From: Enterococcus gallinarum NBRC 100675
GTDB lineage: Bacteria > Bacillota > Bacilli > Lactobacillales > Enterococcaceae
Direction: 5' to 3'
DNA: 63,405 nucleotides
Assembly: GCF_001544275.1 (NCBI RefSeq)
Contig: NZ_BCQE01000024.1
Location: forward strand, 1-63,405
Part shown: positions 51,085-60,231 of the stretch, in pieces
Layout of the letters: every line of letters starts with the position of its first letter
Position numbering within the stretch: position 1 is the first letter of the stretch
Notes under the pieces: generated by a model
Database searches by the model: none
Seen by the model: the letters and a program-made list of their open reading frames with translations, nothing else
Told to the model about the DNA's origin: nothing
Made by a program: the position numbers and the translations under genes

Positions 51085-53181
51085 ATGATCGATCAACGCA
51101 CATTACAGCTGATACAGAAAATGATTCAAAAACCATTGATGGAGCAAGAGGAGATGATGCGCTTCTTTTCTCTGTCAAAAAATCAACTGGATTATGCAAT
51201 TAGAAAAATCAATGAACTATTAAAAGCCAACAAACAACCGTTGATTCGATCAGATCCTTATTTTATTCAATTAGCACCAAAAGCAAAAGCTTTTTTTCTG
51301 AATGATTTCCTAAACAGTGCTGTTTATACTCAGTATGAGATGAATAGTGAAGAACGGAAAAAATATATTTTTCTGATGTTGTTTTATTATGAATCAGACT
51401 ATCTCTCTGTGAATCATTTCTTATCTGCGCTGCGTGTCGGCAAGACCACCTTTATGGCAGATATAAAAAAATTAGAAAAAGAACTGGCTCTGTCAATGAT
51501 CACCATTGGTTATACGCGAAAAAACGGCTATGGGTTGATGGGGAATGAAGAAAATCTGCGCAATTTTTTTATGAAGATGATGTTTCATGATTTTGGGGAT
51601 AATCAGGAGGAGTTTGTCTATCACTATTTCTTGGTCAATGAAAAAATTGATGGCTTCTCGCAGATTGAAGCTGCTGCAAGGGAAAAACTAAAAACTTTTT
51701 CGTTAGAGTTAGTAGAAAATCGCTTGAATGAGTTTTCTTATTTATTTACGATGATGCTTCCTCGCTTAAACAAGCAGTGGTTAGTTTTTTATGAAACCTA
51801 TAATTACCAAACATTTTTTCAGATGAAAGAATATTTGTTTGCAAAAGAATTATTAGCAGAATTTTCCATCACAAATAAATCAGCCCAATTGTATGTCTGT
51901 GGGTGGCTGCTGGGGATGGCGCTAGGGGATACTACCTACCCATCAGCGGATTTTTCGATTATTCATGAATTGGTCGAGCGCATCATCAAACGCTTTGAAC
52001 TGTTGTCTGGTATCCGCTTTAAAGACCAGCAAAAGGTCATCAATCAATTGTATAGTCACTTTCGACCAGCCTATTATCGCTTGTTTTTTCAATTGCCGAT
52101 CATCAATCCCTTACATAAAAAGATTATTAAAGAATATGAAGATTTGTATCAGATTGTTCAAGAAACATTACGTCCCATCGGAAATCTTTTTGAACGCGGA
52201 ATCCCAGAAGATGAAATCTCTTTTTTAACCATTCACTTTGCTTCTTTGATTAATGACTTTGATGAATATCAAGTCAATCAAAAAATTGGTGTGATTGTTT
52301 GTCCGAATGGAATCGGCAGCTCTGCCATGATCTATAATGAATTAAAAATGATCTTTCCGGACATTATTTTTATTGGACCCATTGAGACCAAAGAACTATT
52401 GCTTGAGCGCCCTGAATGTGACCTGATCTTTACTACGGTACCCAATGTCAGTCTTTATACACTGAAAAAGCCAGTTTATGTGGTAAATCCAATAATGACC
52501 AATGAAGAAAGAAACCAATTGATTCAAGAAGTTTACCATCAGCCCAGCGAAGCTATTTCTCTGATTGGGGTGGAAGAACTTATGGCTGTTATCAAAAAGC
52601 ATGCGACAATCGAAGACGATAAAAGTTTGAAGAAAGAATTGCAATTGCTCCTTACCAGAAGAGAAGTCAATCCAGCTTATTCAGCAACCCTAGGCGAGGA
52701 GAGAAAGCCCGTTGCGTTGATTGATATGCTTAACCCACAGTACATTTTGACTAATATAAAAGTACGCTCTTGGGAAGAGGCATTCTATTTGGCAGCAACG
52801 CCACTGATCAAGGATCAAGTGATCTCACGTGGTTATATTGATACGATCATCCAAAACGTTCGCAAAGAAGGACCTTTTTTCATTATCATGGATCAAGTAG
52901 CATTGCCTCACGCACGGCCAGAAGAAGGCGCGTTAAAGCTAGGCCTAGGCATCACAGTCTTACAAGAACCAGTGATAATCAACAAAAAAGCGTCGATTAA
53001 ATACATCTTCACCCTCTCAGCAATTGATCACAGCAAACATCTATCTGCCATTGCCGAGCTCGTCGCTTTGTTGGAACAAGAAAGTTTTTTCAACTTACTC
53101 GAACAAGAAGCCGATCCTCAACAAATCTTTGACTGGATCGCATCTTTTCTCTTGAAAAATAAGCATATGGTTCCGATGTAA
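51085..53181 (+). CDS. PRD-containing BglG/MtlR-type transcriptional activator with EIIB-like and EIIA-like domains
   Basis: Protein of 698 residues. N-terminal HTH segments (about 1-160) are followed by two PTS regulation domains (about 185-400, each with conserved His), an EIIB-like domain with IGVIVCPNGIGSSAMIYNEL (phospho-Cys), and a C-terminal EIIA-like domain with MDQVALPHARPEEGALKLGLG (phospho-His). The EIIA domain resembles the operon's own EIIA, suggesting they share partner and origin. It lies at the operon end and probably activates its promoter when substrate is present. ATG at 51085 follows GTGAGG. Confidence 0.92.
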   Translation: MIDQRTLQLIQKMIQKPLMEQEEMMRFFSLSKNQLDYAIRKINELLKANKQPLIRSDPYFIQLAPKAKAFFLNDFLNSAVYTQYEMNSEERKKYIFLMLFYYESDYLSVNHFLSALRVGKTTFMADIKKLEKELALSMITIGYTRKNGYGLMGNEENLRNFFMKMMFHDFGDNQEEFVYHYFLVNEKIDGFSQIEAAAREKLKTFSLELVENRLNEFSYLFTMMLPRLNKQWLVFYETYNYQTFFQMKEYLFAKELLAEFSITNKSAQLYVCGWLLGMALGDTTYPSADFSIIHELVERIIKRFELLSGIRFKDQQKVINQLYSHFRPAYYRLFFQLPIINPLHKKIIKEYEDLYQIVQETLRPIGNLFERGIPEDEISFLTIHFASLINDFDEYQVNQKIGVIVCPNGIGSSAMIYNELKMIFPDIIFIGPIETKELLLERPECDLIFTTVPNVSLYTLKKPVYVVNPIMTNEERNQLIQEVYHQPSEAISLIGVEELMAVIKKHATIEDDKSLKKELQLLLTRREVNPAYSATLGEERKPVALIDMLNPQYILTNIKVRSWEEAFYLAATPLIKDQVISRGYIDTIIQNVRKEGPFFIIMDQVALPHARPEEGALKLGLGITVLQEPVIINKKASIKYIFTLSAIDHSKHLSAIAELVALLEQESFFNLLEQEADPQQIFDWIASFLLKNKHMVPM

Positions 53182-53699
53182 TTGGACTGAATAACTACAC
53201 CAGAGTGATCAACCCCCCAAAATCTAACTTATTGGGTTGCTTCAATAATCAGTGTTATTTGTGACTCTTTCCACTACAACTGACACACGAAGATGTAGAT
53301 AAGATAATACCACTGAACAGTCAAAGAGCATTTAGGTTACTTGATGAGAGATCATGCAATAAATCGATCGTGCTTTTAATCAGACGTATACGCTTGAGGT
53401 AGGTTATTTACATCTAATAAGGACATGGGAATCCTATCCTTATTGAATGAGGCACTATTTAAGTTATTCCGCTGAATCATGCAGTAAACCCGCTTATAAC
53501 ATCCAGAAGGAGCATTTTTAATAATTAAATTAACATTTTTCATATAAAAAGAGCGAGAGCAATCATTGCGTATTATTGATTGCTCTTGCTTTTTTTTAGA
53601 TTCAATCCTTTTTTTAGTCATAATGAAGGTCGATATGAATTTGGGACAGCCTTTACCGTCAAGTTATACTATCAAAAGATTAGACTGAGGAGGGGTGTG
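53182..53699. other. Intergenic region before the WxL cluster
   Basis: Contains an imperfect hairpin ending AGCAATCA...TGATTGCTCTTGCTTTTTTTT (53550-53597), a plus-strand terminator, and a short CCCCCCAA...TTGGG hairpin near 53212-53235. An 81-codon minus-strand frame crosses it but has no ribosome binding site. The cluster promoter must lie between 53600 and 53690. Confidence 0.5.
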
Positions 53700-54743
53700 G
53701 TGGAAAACAACAATTTAAGAAAAAAAATTAGACGATTTGTCATGATAGCAGTTTTGGCGCTATTGACTATTGGTCTCTTCCAAAAAGAAGTTTTTGCAGA
53801 AAACGTCAATACGTTCTCAATCCAACCACTAGATGAGAATGGAAATGTGAATGAGAATGGCTATTACCATATCATTGACGAGCCAGGAAAGCAACGCACT
53901 GTTTCAATTCGAGTGTATAACCTTTCTGAAGAAGAAATCAGCGTGAATGTGACCGTAAATCCAGCTTCTACGAATCAAAATGGAATCCCCAGTTATTTAG
54001 GGGAAGAATCGTATGATGCTTCTCTCATTCATCGAATGGATCAACTGGTCGCAATTGAAGAGAGTGAACTCCTGATTCCTGCAGGTTCTTCGGTACTCAC
54101 AACACTGATTATCTCCTTACCACAAGAAGAATGGGAAGGGGATATCCTTGGAGGCATTCGTTTTACTGAAAAAAAGAATCAGCAGAGTGAACAAACTGTG
54201 ACTCATGAAGTCGCCTATACGGTAGGCATTCTTTTAAATCGAGTAGGCGGGTCAGCAGTTGAAAATGAATTGTCTTTAAATGAGGTGACCGCGAGTCAGC
54301 GTAATTATCGGAATCACATTGAAGCAAATCTACAAAATAGAGCTGCTGTGATTGTTCGCAACATGTCTATTCAGTCAAGTATTTATAGAGAAGGAAGTGG
54401 AACCCCTATCTATACATATGACGCATACGAGTTGCGAATGGCACCAAATTCTAATTTCAACTTTGGCATCCCTGCTGGAAATCAGCCAATTGAAGCAGGG
54501 AATTATGTTCTAAAGATGCAAGTAACAGCTGATGAAAAAGAGTATCGCTTTGAACAATCTTTTTCCATTACGAATGCAGATGCCCGGCAATTAAATCAAA
54601 GTGCGGTCAATCTAGAGCGGACGACATCCTACATGTCATATGGGATATTTGTCGGAATTGGCGTGATCCTCGTTCTTTTGGTGATGTGGTGGACTCGAAG
54701 ACGGACTCGGAGAAAAAAGAGAAGAAAACGACCCATGATATAA
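53700..54743 (+). CDS. WxL-interacting protein family (DUF916/DUF3324), membrane-anchored
   Basis: Protein of about 347 residues. A signal peptide (MIAVLALLTIGLFQKEVFAEN) precedes the DUF916 domain (FSIQPLDENG...YYHIIDEPGKQRTVSIRVYN...) and the DUF3324 domain (YTVGILLNRVGGSAVENELSLNEV...). A C-terminal helix (YGIFVGIGVILVLLVMWW) and a basic tail follow. It is thought to hold WxL proteins at the surface. Successive GTG codons at 53697 and 53700 compete; spacing from GGAGG favours 53700. It heads a cluster with two WxL proteins and an LPXTG protein. Confidence 0.92.
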   Translation: MENNNLRKKIRRFVMIAVLALLTIGLFQKEVFAENVNTFSIQPLDENGNVNENGYYHIIDEPGKQRTVSIRVYNLSEEEISVNVTVNPASTNQNGIPSYLGEESYDASLIHRMDQLVAIEESELLIPAGSSVLTTLIISLPQEEWEGDILGGIRFTEKKNQQSEQTVTHEVAYTVGILLNRVGGSAVENELSLNEVTASQRNYRNHIEANLQNRAAVIVRNMSIQSSIYREGSGTPIYTYDAYELRMAPNSNFNFGIPAGNQPIEAGNYVLKMQVTADEKEYRFEQSFSITNADARQLNQSAVNLERTTSYMSYGIFVGIGVILVLLVMWWTRRRTRRKKRRKRPMI

Positions 54744-54885
54744 AAAGGACTGGCTTATCGGAGTCATCCAGCAAATTAAAGAGCATAAAATGCTTAATCG
54801 TAATGAAATGAATGAGCAGGATCTTGTGAAACTATGAAGGAACACCCTGTAAAATGAACTTCAAAAGGATAACGGAGGAAAGAAA

Positions 54886-55626
54886 ATGAAAAAAACGACA
54901 CGAACATTATCAATTGTACTTTTAGCAGCTAGTCTTGGATTGGGTAGCAAAATGGGGGATGCGGCAACTTATGATGACGCAGCGAATATTACGACTGAAG
55001 GAAAAGTGAAAATCTTGGAAAATGACTCTTCAAACCCAGTCGTTCCTGACCCGGAGAATCCAGGAAATGAGGTTACTCCCGAAGAACCAACCAATCCTTA
55101 TCCGGGACTTTTACGGATCAACTATGTTTCAAACTTTGATTTTGGTCAGATTCAAAATGTCTCGCGTGCGATTGAACAAAAAGCGCGGCTCGATCATGTG
55201 TGGGTAAACGGTGAAGAAGTCTCGCGTGTGCCTTTTGTCGCGACAGAAGATCGCCGAGGAAGTGAACGGCTAGGATGGGAATTACAAGTATCACAGCCGA
55301 ATCAATTGGCAGATGCGAGTGGTCATGAATTGATTGGGGCAACGATTACTTTATCCGGGCTGCGTTATGTGAATGCAACGGCTGCTACACCAATAGTCAA
55401 TCAAAATGAGATCGTCCTCGGAGCAGCGGCACAAACACTAGCCACAGCAGATGCCGCGCAAGGGTCAGGTGCTTGGGCATTAGCATTAGGACAATCAAAT
55501 GGAGAAGGGCATACTGACGGTGTTGTATTGCGTATACCAGCCAATACCACAGCAAACAATACTGAATATTCTACTGCGATTGTTTGGGAGCTGGTTGCGG
55601 ATCCGACTACAGGAATAGGTGGATAA
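54886..55626 (+). CDS. WxL-domain surface protein
   Basis: Secreted protein of 246 residues with signal peptide, a Pro/Glu/Asn-rich linker (PVVPDPENPGNEVTPEEPTN) and a C-terminal WxL domain carrying both hallmarks, GWELQVSQP and IVWELVADP. WxL domains bind peptidoglycan non-covalently and work with DUF916 proteins. Ribosome binding site GGAGG. Confidence 0.93.
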   Translation: MKKTTRTLSIVLLAASLGLGSKMGDAATYDDAANITTEGKVKILENDSSNPVVPDPENPGNEVTPEEPTNPYPGLLRINYVSNFDFGQIQNVSRAIEQKARLDHVWVNGEEVSRVPFVATEDRRGSERLGWELQVSQPNQLADASGHELIGATITLSGLRYVNATAATPIVNQNEIVLGAAAQTLATADAAQGSGAWALALGQSNGEGHTDGVVLRIPANTTANNTEYSTAIVWELVADPTTGIGG

Positions 55627-55674
55627 ATCACCCTAAATTCTTCTGGATTAATTTGAAGGGAAAGGCGCGATCAA

Positions 55675-57432
55675 ATGAAAAGAAATGTCCTTATCACCAT
55701 AGCAAGTTTACTCGTTACAGGGCACTTGCTTCCCTCGACAATCCTATTTGCGGAAACCGTTGATGCGTCAGAGAGGCAAAGGGCAGAAGACCAAAGTTCC
55801 ACTCTTGATTCAGATGAACATCAATTTTTTGAACCTGTAGATGCAGAAGATCATGCGGCTGATGAATCAGAGGGAAACTTAGATTTGCTTGATTCAGGGT
55901 TGGATGAAGAGAACATTGATCCTGAATTAAGCACGATTCCAGACAGAACGGAAGAGTCTAAAACGATTCAACCAAGTGAACATAGCGGTTATTCTGACGA
56001 AACTGTGCTCACAGCCGAAGCAGTCCCTCAAAAGATAGGACTAGGTGGGAAATTTGTCGAGGAACGACTGAATGAGTTAGTGACAAACGTCAGGCTGAAT
56101 GGAGATGAAGTCGCAGGTGAGGACTTTAAAGTTACTCTTTTGAATCAACCGAATACCACTTTCCTGGGAAATCTGCAAGTTCCAATCACCGTCGTACATG
56201 TAGAAACACAAGCAGCGACTCAGATAAATGTACCGGTGGAAGTGATATGGGGCCACTCGATATTTTCACGAGAAGCAGCAATCAGTGCTAGCACTGGAGT
56301 AATCAGTCTTCATATCAATGATAACGGACCATCTCTTGTTGCATCAGAAGGATTTGGCAATTCTTGGCCGAATCAAGTTACATCAAGACCACGTTATACG
56401 ATTTATCGCAACGATTACACCAACCAAACGCTGCTTCCTTTTTTTACAGTAAACCAATCAAGAAGCAGTGTCGTACAAGCTTGGAACAATGTGTTAAACA
56501 ATAGTCCGATTGACTTTGGTGATGTGATCGGATTAAGCGTAAATAGGTTCGCAGTAGCCAATCAGAATTACAATGGAGCCAATACATGGGTCACGAGAAA
56601 TGAAGAACCTGTTCGAGAGGCGATTGGCTGGCCAGAGGCTCTGTATATGATGACACCAAGCGGCTTCCAATTGTTGCGAGTGAATCAATTAACGACGAAT
56701 AAATTAACTTTTGCAGCTAGTGGTTCAACAGAAGAAATCCTTCAGAGAATGACAGAATTTTTCAATTTCCATGAAGAATTTACGGAACAGGAAAAAGAAG
56801 AGCTTTCGTTTGATTTGATCCGTTCTGATGCACTATTACCAGGCAAAGAAGGCAAAGCAGTTGTACAAGTGACACAAACAAAAGAAAATGGGTACCGTTT
56901 TTCAATGACGTACGAGGTATCCTTTGCAGTTGGACTTGGACGACTGGAATTTGCGGGAATTGCTCATGGCAATTTTGATTTTGGCGACGTCCTAAAAACG
57001 AGCCGTAGACAAAATATTCCAGCGCAAGGAGAGTCTGCTCCAACGATTATGGTCAGTGATTACAGTGATACTGCCCAGTGGAGCCTTTATGCGTCGATGA
57101 GCCCTTTTATAAATGAAAGAAATCAGGAGTTAAGAGAAGCAGTCATTGCTTTGAAGGAGTTGAAAGTGATCGAATCTGTTCATACAGGTACTTCCATTCC
57201 CCAAAATACTATCCTGTTGGGAACCACCCCTCAAATGATTGCGGCAAGAGATGGATCAGGAACAAGAGATGAATACGGAAGAACAATCATTCAAATTGGA
57301 GAAGTAAAAGACCAGACATTAACCGGTGTGTCACTTCATTTGCCTGCCAATACACCTGTGGACAAGGGAGAGTATCAAGCAACAATTACTTGGGAACTAG
57401 TCGGGGATCCGACGATAGGAGGCATTCGATGA
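55675..57432 (+). CDS. Large WxL-domain surface protein with adhesin-like N-terminal region
   Basis: Protein of 585 residues: signal peptide, acidic linker (about 30-115), a region of unknown fold (about 115-420) with HINDNGPSLVASEGFGNSW and MTPSGFQLLRVNQL, and a C-terminal WxL domain (about 425-585) with AQWSLYASM in the place of the first WxL motif and ITWELVGDP as the second. The middle region resembles extracellular domains of other enterococcal WxL proteins, but I do not recognise a ligand. Its stop overlaps the next start (ATGA). Confidence 0.9.
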   Translation: MKRNVLITIASLLVTGHLLPSTILFAETVDASERQRAEDQSSTLDSDEHQFFEPVDAEDHAADESEGNLDLLDSGLDEENIDPELSTIPDRTEESKTIQPSEHSGYSDETVLTAEAVPQKIGLGGKFVEERLNELVTNVRLNGDEVAGEDFKVTLLNQPNTTFLGNLQVPITVVHVETQAATQINVPVEVIWGHSIFSREAAISASTGVISLHINDNGPSLVASEGFGNSWPNQVTSRPRYTIYRNDYTNQTLLPFFTVNQSRSSVVQAWNNVLNNSPIDFGDVIGLSVNRFAVANQNYNGANTWVTRNEEPVREAIGWPEALYMMTPSGFQLLRVNQLTTNKLTFAASGSTEEILQRMTEFFNFHEEFTEQEKEELSFDLIRSDALLPGKEGKAVVQVTQTKENGYRFSMTYEVSFAVGLGRLEFAGIAHGNFDFGDVLKTSRRQNIPAQGESAPTIMVSDYSDTAQWSLYASMSPFINERNQELREAVIALKELKVIESVHTGTSIPQNTILLGTTPQMIAARDGSGTRDEYGRTIIQIGEVKDQTLTGVSLHLPANTPVDKGEYQATITWELVGDPTIGGIR

Positions 57433-57704
57433 GAAAGAGAGTGGTCGTGTTTTTGGTCGGTCTATGCTTTTTTATCCCCGTCTTTTCAAGGAGCACAGTG
57501 ATTGGACATGCGACAACAAATGAGAATCGTGCGGTTGTGAGCTTTTACCAAGAGGAAGAACCCACCCAACCAGACCTGAATGATCCAAGAACACTCCCAC
57601 AAACTGGAAGCACCTTTTCTTATATAGGAATGCTAGGCGTAGTCATTGTCTTTGTGATGTGGTACTTAAAAAACAGAGAAAAAAAGGGTAGAAGGACAAA
57701 TTGA
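57429..57704 (+). CDS. Small LPXTG-anchored surface protein of the WxL cluster
   Basis: Protein of 91 residues: signal peptide (VVVFLVGLCFFIPVFSRSTVIGHA), short mature part, LPQTG sortase motif, membrane helix (YIGMLGVVIVFVMWYL) and basic tail. Such tiny LPXTG proteins regularly accompany WxL and DUF916 genes. The ATG at 57429 overlaps the previous stop, so an earlier in-frame ATG inside the WxL gene is rejected. Confidence 0.9.
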   Translation: MRKRVVVFLVGLCFFIPVFSRSTVIGHATTNENRAVVSFYQEEEPTQPDLNDPRTLPQTGSTFSYIGMLGVVIVFVMWYLKNREKKGRRTN

Positions 57705-57819
57705 AGATTTCACAGCGTGTTTGTAAAAGAGGGACATCTTTCGAGGCAAAGAACAGCAAAAAAAATTGGTTATACCATCGGCAGGCCCTTCATCAATAAG
57801 GAATGACGTGTCGTTTTGC

Positions 57820-57999
57820 AAAAAATCTGGGACTGTGACATAAGTCATCATCCAACAAGTTAAACCGAATAATATACGATTGCTAGGATGGACTCTTCGG
57901 ACTTTTGCGACGAGGAGCCACTGCACCGCAGGAGCAATACTATATACTGTTCGGATATTGTTACTTGTAGGAGACTTATGGCACAGCCCCAGATTTTTT
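57820..57999. mobile_element. MITE-like element with 27-bp terminal inverted repeats
   Basis: The left end (57820-57846, AAAAAATCTGGGACTGTGAC...) and the right end (57973-57999) are reverse complements at 25 of 27 bases, with further gapped pairing inward (CAAGT-TA / TA-ACTTG). The 180-base element has no complete gene and could be a miniature or internally deleted insertion sequence. I see no clear target-site duplication. The whole region 57705-58462 has no convincing gene. Confidence 0.65.
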
Positions 58000-58001
58000 A
58001 T

Positions 58002-58048
58002 TATGAGAAAGGGCTATTTAAAGAACTGATTCTTTAGTATGATTAATT
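58002..58048 (+). repeat. Dispersed ~49-bp repeat, copy B
   Basis: ATGAGAAAGGGCTATTTAAAG... to TATGATTAATT matches copy A at 44961-45010 with about four differences and starts right at the outer edge of the MITE-like element. Confidence 0.6.
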
Positions 58049-58462
58049 GCAGATAGAAATAATCACATAAATATTAACTATCTATAAATGAATGCGCAAA
58101 AGCGGACATCTGAGCTGGTTGAATATCGTCAAACAGATAAAGGAAACGAATACTAGGGCTGCCACCACAGCAGCCATTCTAGCTATACCTTATTACGAAA
58201 TAAACCCTAGAAAGGTTGGTAAGAATAGCAAACTGTCAGCGAAGAATATTTCTCCTAGAGTTGATCGAAAAAAACAGATACTTGGTTAAAAGCACATACA
58301 ATAAGAAGTGACAGGTGAAGATCATTGAAAAGAGCCGAGTCATTGAATTTGATTTATCTACCAACTATGAAATTATTTTTATCCTATCGTTCTATTGATA
58401 GGAACTCTTGAAAAAATCTCATAAGAAGATAAGACAATAAAAGAACAGAAATTTGAGGTGAC
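58049..58462. other. Intergenic region upstream of the AI-2E-family gene
   Basis: A 65-codon frame at 58092-58289 lacks a ribosome binding site and family resemblance. A small hairpin TCCTATC / GATAGGA lies near 58380-58404. The sequence TTGAGGTG just before 58463 is the ribosome binding site of the next gene. Confidence 0.4.
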
Positions 58463-59581
58463 TTGATGAAAAAGTTAAATGTCAATTGGAATCAGTGGGG
58501 AAGTAGATTCATTTTTTGGATGAGTATTATCATTGCAACATTGATCATTCTAAACTATCAAATAGTGCTCAATCACTTAGGAAGATTTTTGCATATTTTG
58601 GCTCCATTTGTTATAGGATTTATTTTTGCTTACTTGCTGAGTGGATTACAAAATCGTTTTAAAATATTATTGGAAAAAATTCCGCTTCCAGCTATCCAAT
58701 CAGCTAGCCATCCCTTGAGTATTGTTGTGTTGTATCTATCGATTCTTTTTCTTTTATTTATCATGTTAAGTTACTTGATTCCATTAATCATTAAAAATAT
58801 CAACGATTTGATCGCTGCCATGCCGCAAATTCAAGAATCAGTGATTAGGTATGTACAAGAACTTGAGGAAAGGGGAATATTAAGACAAATTCCGTTTGAG
58901 CGTTTTTTATCAGAGCTCACGAAGAAGTTTTCCACGGAGAATCTTTCTGCAAACTGGCTACAAGTTGTTTCGTCATTAGGCGGACTTACAATAAATTTGT
59001 CAAGCTTCGTCTTGAATAGTTTTTTATCGATTGTGGTTTCTATCTATGTTTTAATTTACAAAGATTCGATAGTGAACTTTGTTTCTTTGGTATCTCAGAA
59101 ATTAATGTCAAAAACAGTATTTGAAAATTCGAAAAGATGGATCCATACGACACATGTGGTTTTTTATAAATTTATCAGCTCGCAATTTATAGATGCATGT
59201 GTCATTTGGATTTTATCCACCATCATCCTGTCTCTTTTTCAAGTAAAGTATGCCATCACGTTAGGGCTGCTTTTAGGCATTTGTAACATGATTCCATATT
59301 TTGGTGCGATTTTTGCATCGTTGGTCACTGGGGTAGTTACATTATTTACAGGAGGACTCAGTAAAGCAATCACAATTCTGCTGGCTCTATTGATTTTACA
59401 GCAAATTGATGGAAATGTGATTGGTCCAAGGATCATGGGGGGCGCATTAAATATCAATCCGATCATCATTATCGTTTCCATAACGATTGGTGGAGCTTAT
59501 TTTGGTATTGTTGGAATGTTTTTAGCAGTACCTATTGCTGCCATCATTAAAATCATGGTATCTGAGTGGTTAGCTGCTTGA
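58463..59581 (+). CDS. AI-2E-family transporter (PerM/YdiK-like permease)
   Basis: Membrane protein of 372 residues with seven to eight helices. Family features are an N-terminal LAPFVIGFIFAYLLSG, a cytoplasmic helical middle region (about 110-170), YKFISSQFIDACVIWIL, and C-terminal ITLGLLLGICNMIPYFGAIFASLV and IDGNVIGPRIMGGALNINP. The family includes AI-2 exporters and Na+/H+ antiporters; the specific substrate cannot be told. It is single-gene and the last intact host gene before the second integrated element. Confidence 0.92.
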   Translation: MMKKLNVNWNQWGSRFIFWMSIIIATLIILNYQIVLNHLGRFLHILAPFVIGFIFAYLLSGLQNRFKILLEKIPLPAIQSASHPLSIVVLYLSILFLLFIMLSYLIPLIIKNINDLIAAMPQIQESVIRYVQELEERGILRQIPFERFLSELTKKFSTENLSANWLQVVSSLGGLTINLSSFVLNSFLSIVVSIYVLIYKDSIVNFVSLVSQKLMSKTVFENSKRWIHTTHVVFYKFISSQFIDACVIWILSTIILSLFQVKYAITLGLLLGICNMIPYFGAIFASLVTGVVTLFTGGLSKAITILLALLILQQIDGNVIGPRIMGGALNINPIIIIVSITIGGAYFGIVGMFLAVPIAAIIKIMVSEWLAA

Positions 59582-59767
59582 GAAAAGAATAGCTACTAAC
59601 GCAATTTCTTAGAAATTGACTTCTAACAATGAATTGTCTTAATTCACTGAGAGAGATAGCATTTTTTGCGTATTTTTTTAAGTTTGCTAGTATCAGTGTA
59701 TGATTCAAAAACAATGGGTAGATGGAAGTGAAGAACGAGAAGAATTGTTCGTGATAATAAAGAATAG

Positions 59768-59803
59768 AAGTGCGTTTTCTTATTTTGAGAACGTACTTTT
59801 TTT
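59768..59803 (+). terminator. Terminator downstream of the AI-2E-family gene
   Basis: AAGTGCGTTTTC / GAGAACGTACTT stem (one mismatch, one G-U) followed by seven T residues. The flanks to 60094 hold no gene that I can support. Confidence 0.75.
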
Positions 59804-60094
59804 GTGGATGAATTTAAAACAGCGATTCATTGTTGAGATAATGAAAAAAGAATTGATTTAGAGAACTAGATTTAGGGAAATTGACTTCATTTTCTAGTTC
59901 TAAATGACAAGAAAATAAACAACTTGAGGAAGATAAAGGGATGTATTTTGAAGAAAGAGTCACTCAGAATATGACGCAAGTATCCAATTTTTAGCAAAAC
60001 CACGACTACTGTAAGGATACCGATGTAATCATTCTGCTAGTAATAAAGAAAGGACAAACATTCAATGCCTTTTTACGCGAGTATAAAAAAGAAA

Positions 60095-60159
60095 CAAAAA
60101 AATGAGACTACGCACATTCTTTTCTAAACGCTCGAAAGCGCCAAGAATGTACTAGTCTC
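60095..60159 (-). terminator. Terminator of the former tRNA-Lys transcript
   Basis: On the minus strand GAGACTA...ACATTCTT pairs with AAGAATGT...TAGTCTC in a long stem-loop, followed by ATTTTTTTG. It lies 17 bases beyond the tRNA 3' end, so the host side still carries the original tRNA terminator. Confidence 0.8.
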
Positions 60160-60176
60160 GTGGGTTTGGCACCCAA

Positions 60177-60231
60177 TGGGCCGTGAGGGGCTCGAACCCG
60201 CGACCCGCTGATTAAGAGTCATTAATGTCAA
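60177..60231 (-). tRNA. 3' half of tRNA-Lys(CUU): attachment-site repeat of the second element
   Basis: On the minus strand TGACTCTTAATCAGCGGG gives the anticodon loop with CTT at positions 34-36. It continues through the variable loop, the T-arm GCGGGTTCGAGCCCCTC and the acceptor strand ACGGCCCA. The 5' half (acceptor, D-arm) is missing: sequence to the right diverges abruptly after 60231. One T-stem pair is mismatched and no CCA follows. This is the direct-repeat fragment left when an element inserts into a tRNA 3' end; the intact tRNA should lie at the far end, beyond the window. Confidence 0.87.

Noticed and set aside
53376-53621. 81-codon minus-strand frame
   Set aside because: Crosses a plus-strand terminator and has no start signal.
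58092-58289. 65-codon plus-strand frame between MITE-like element and AI-2E-family gene
   Set aside because: No ribosome binding site, no recognisable family; could be translated but cannot be supported.
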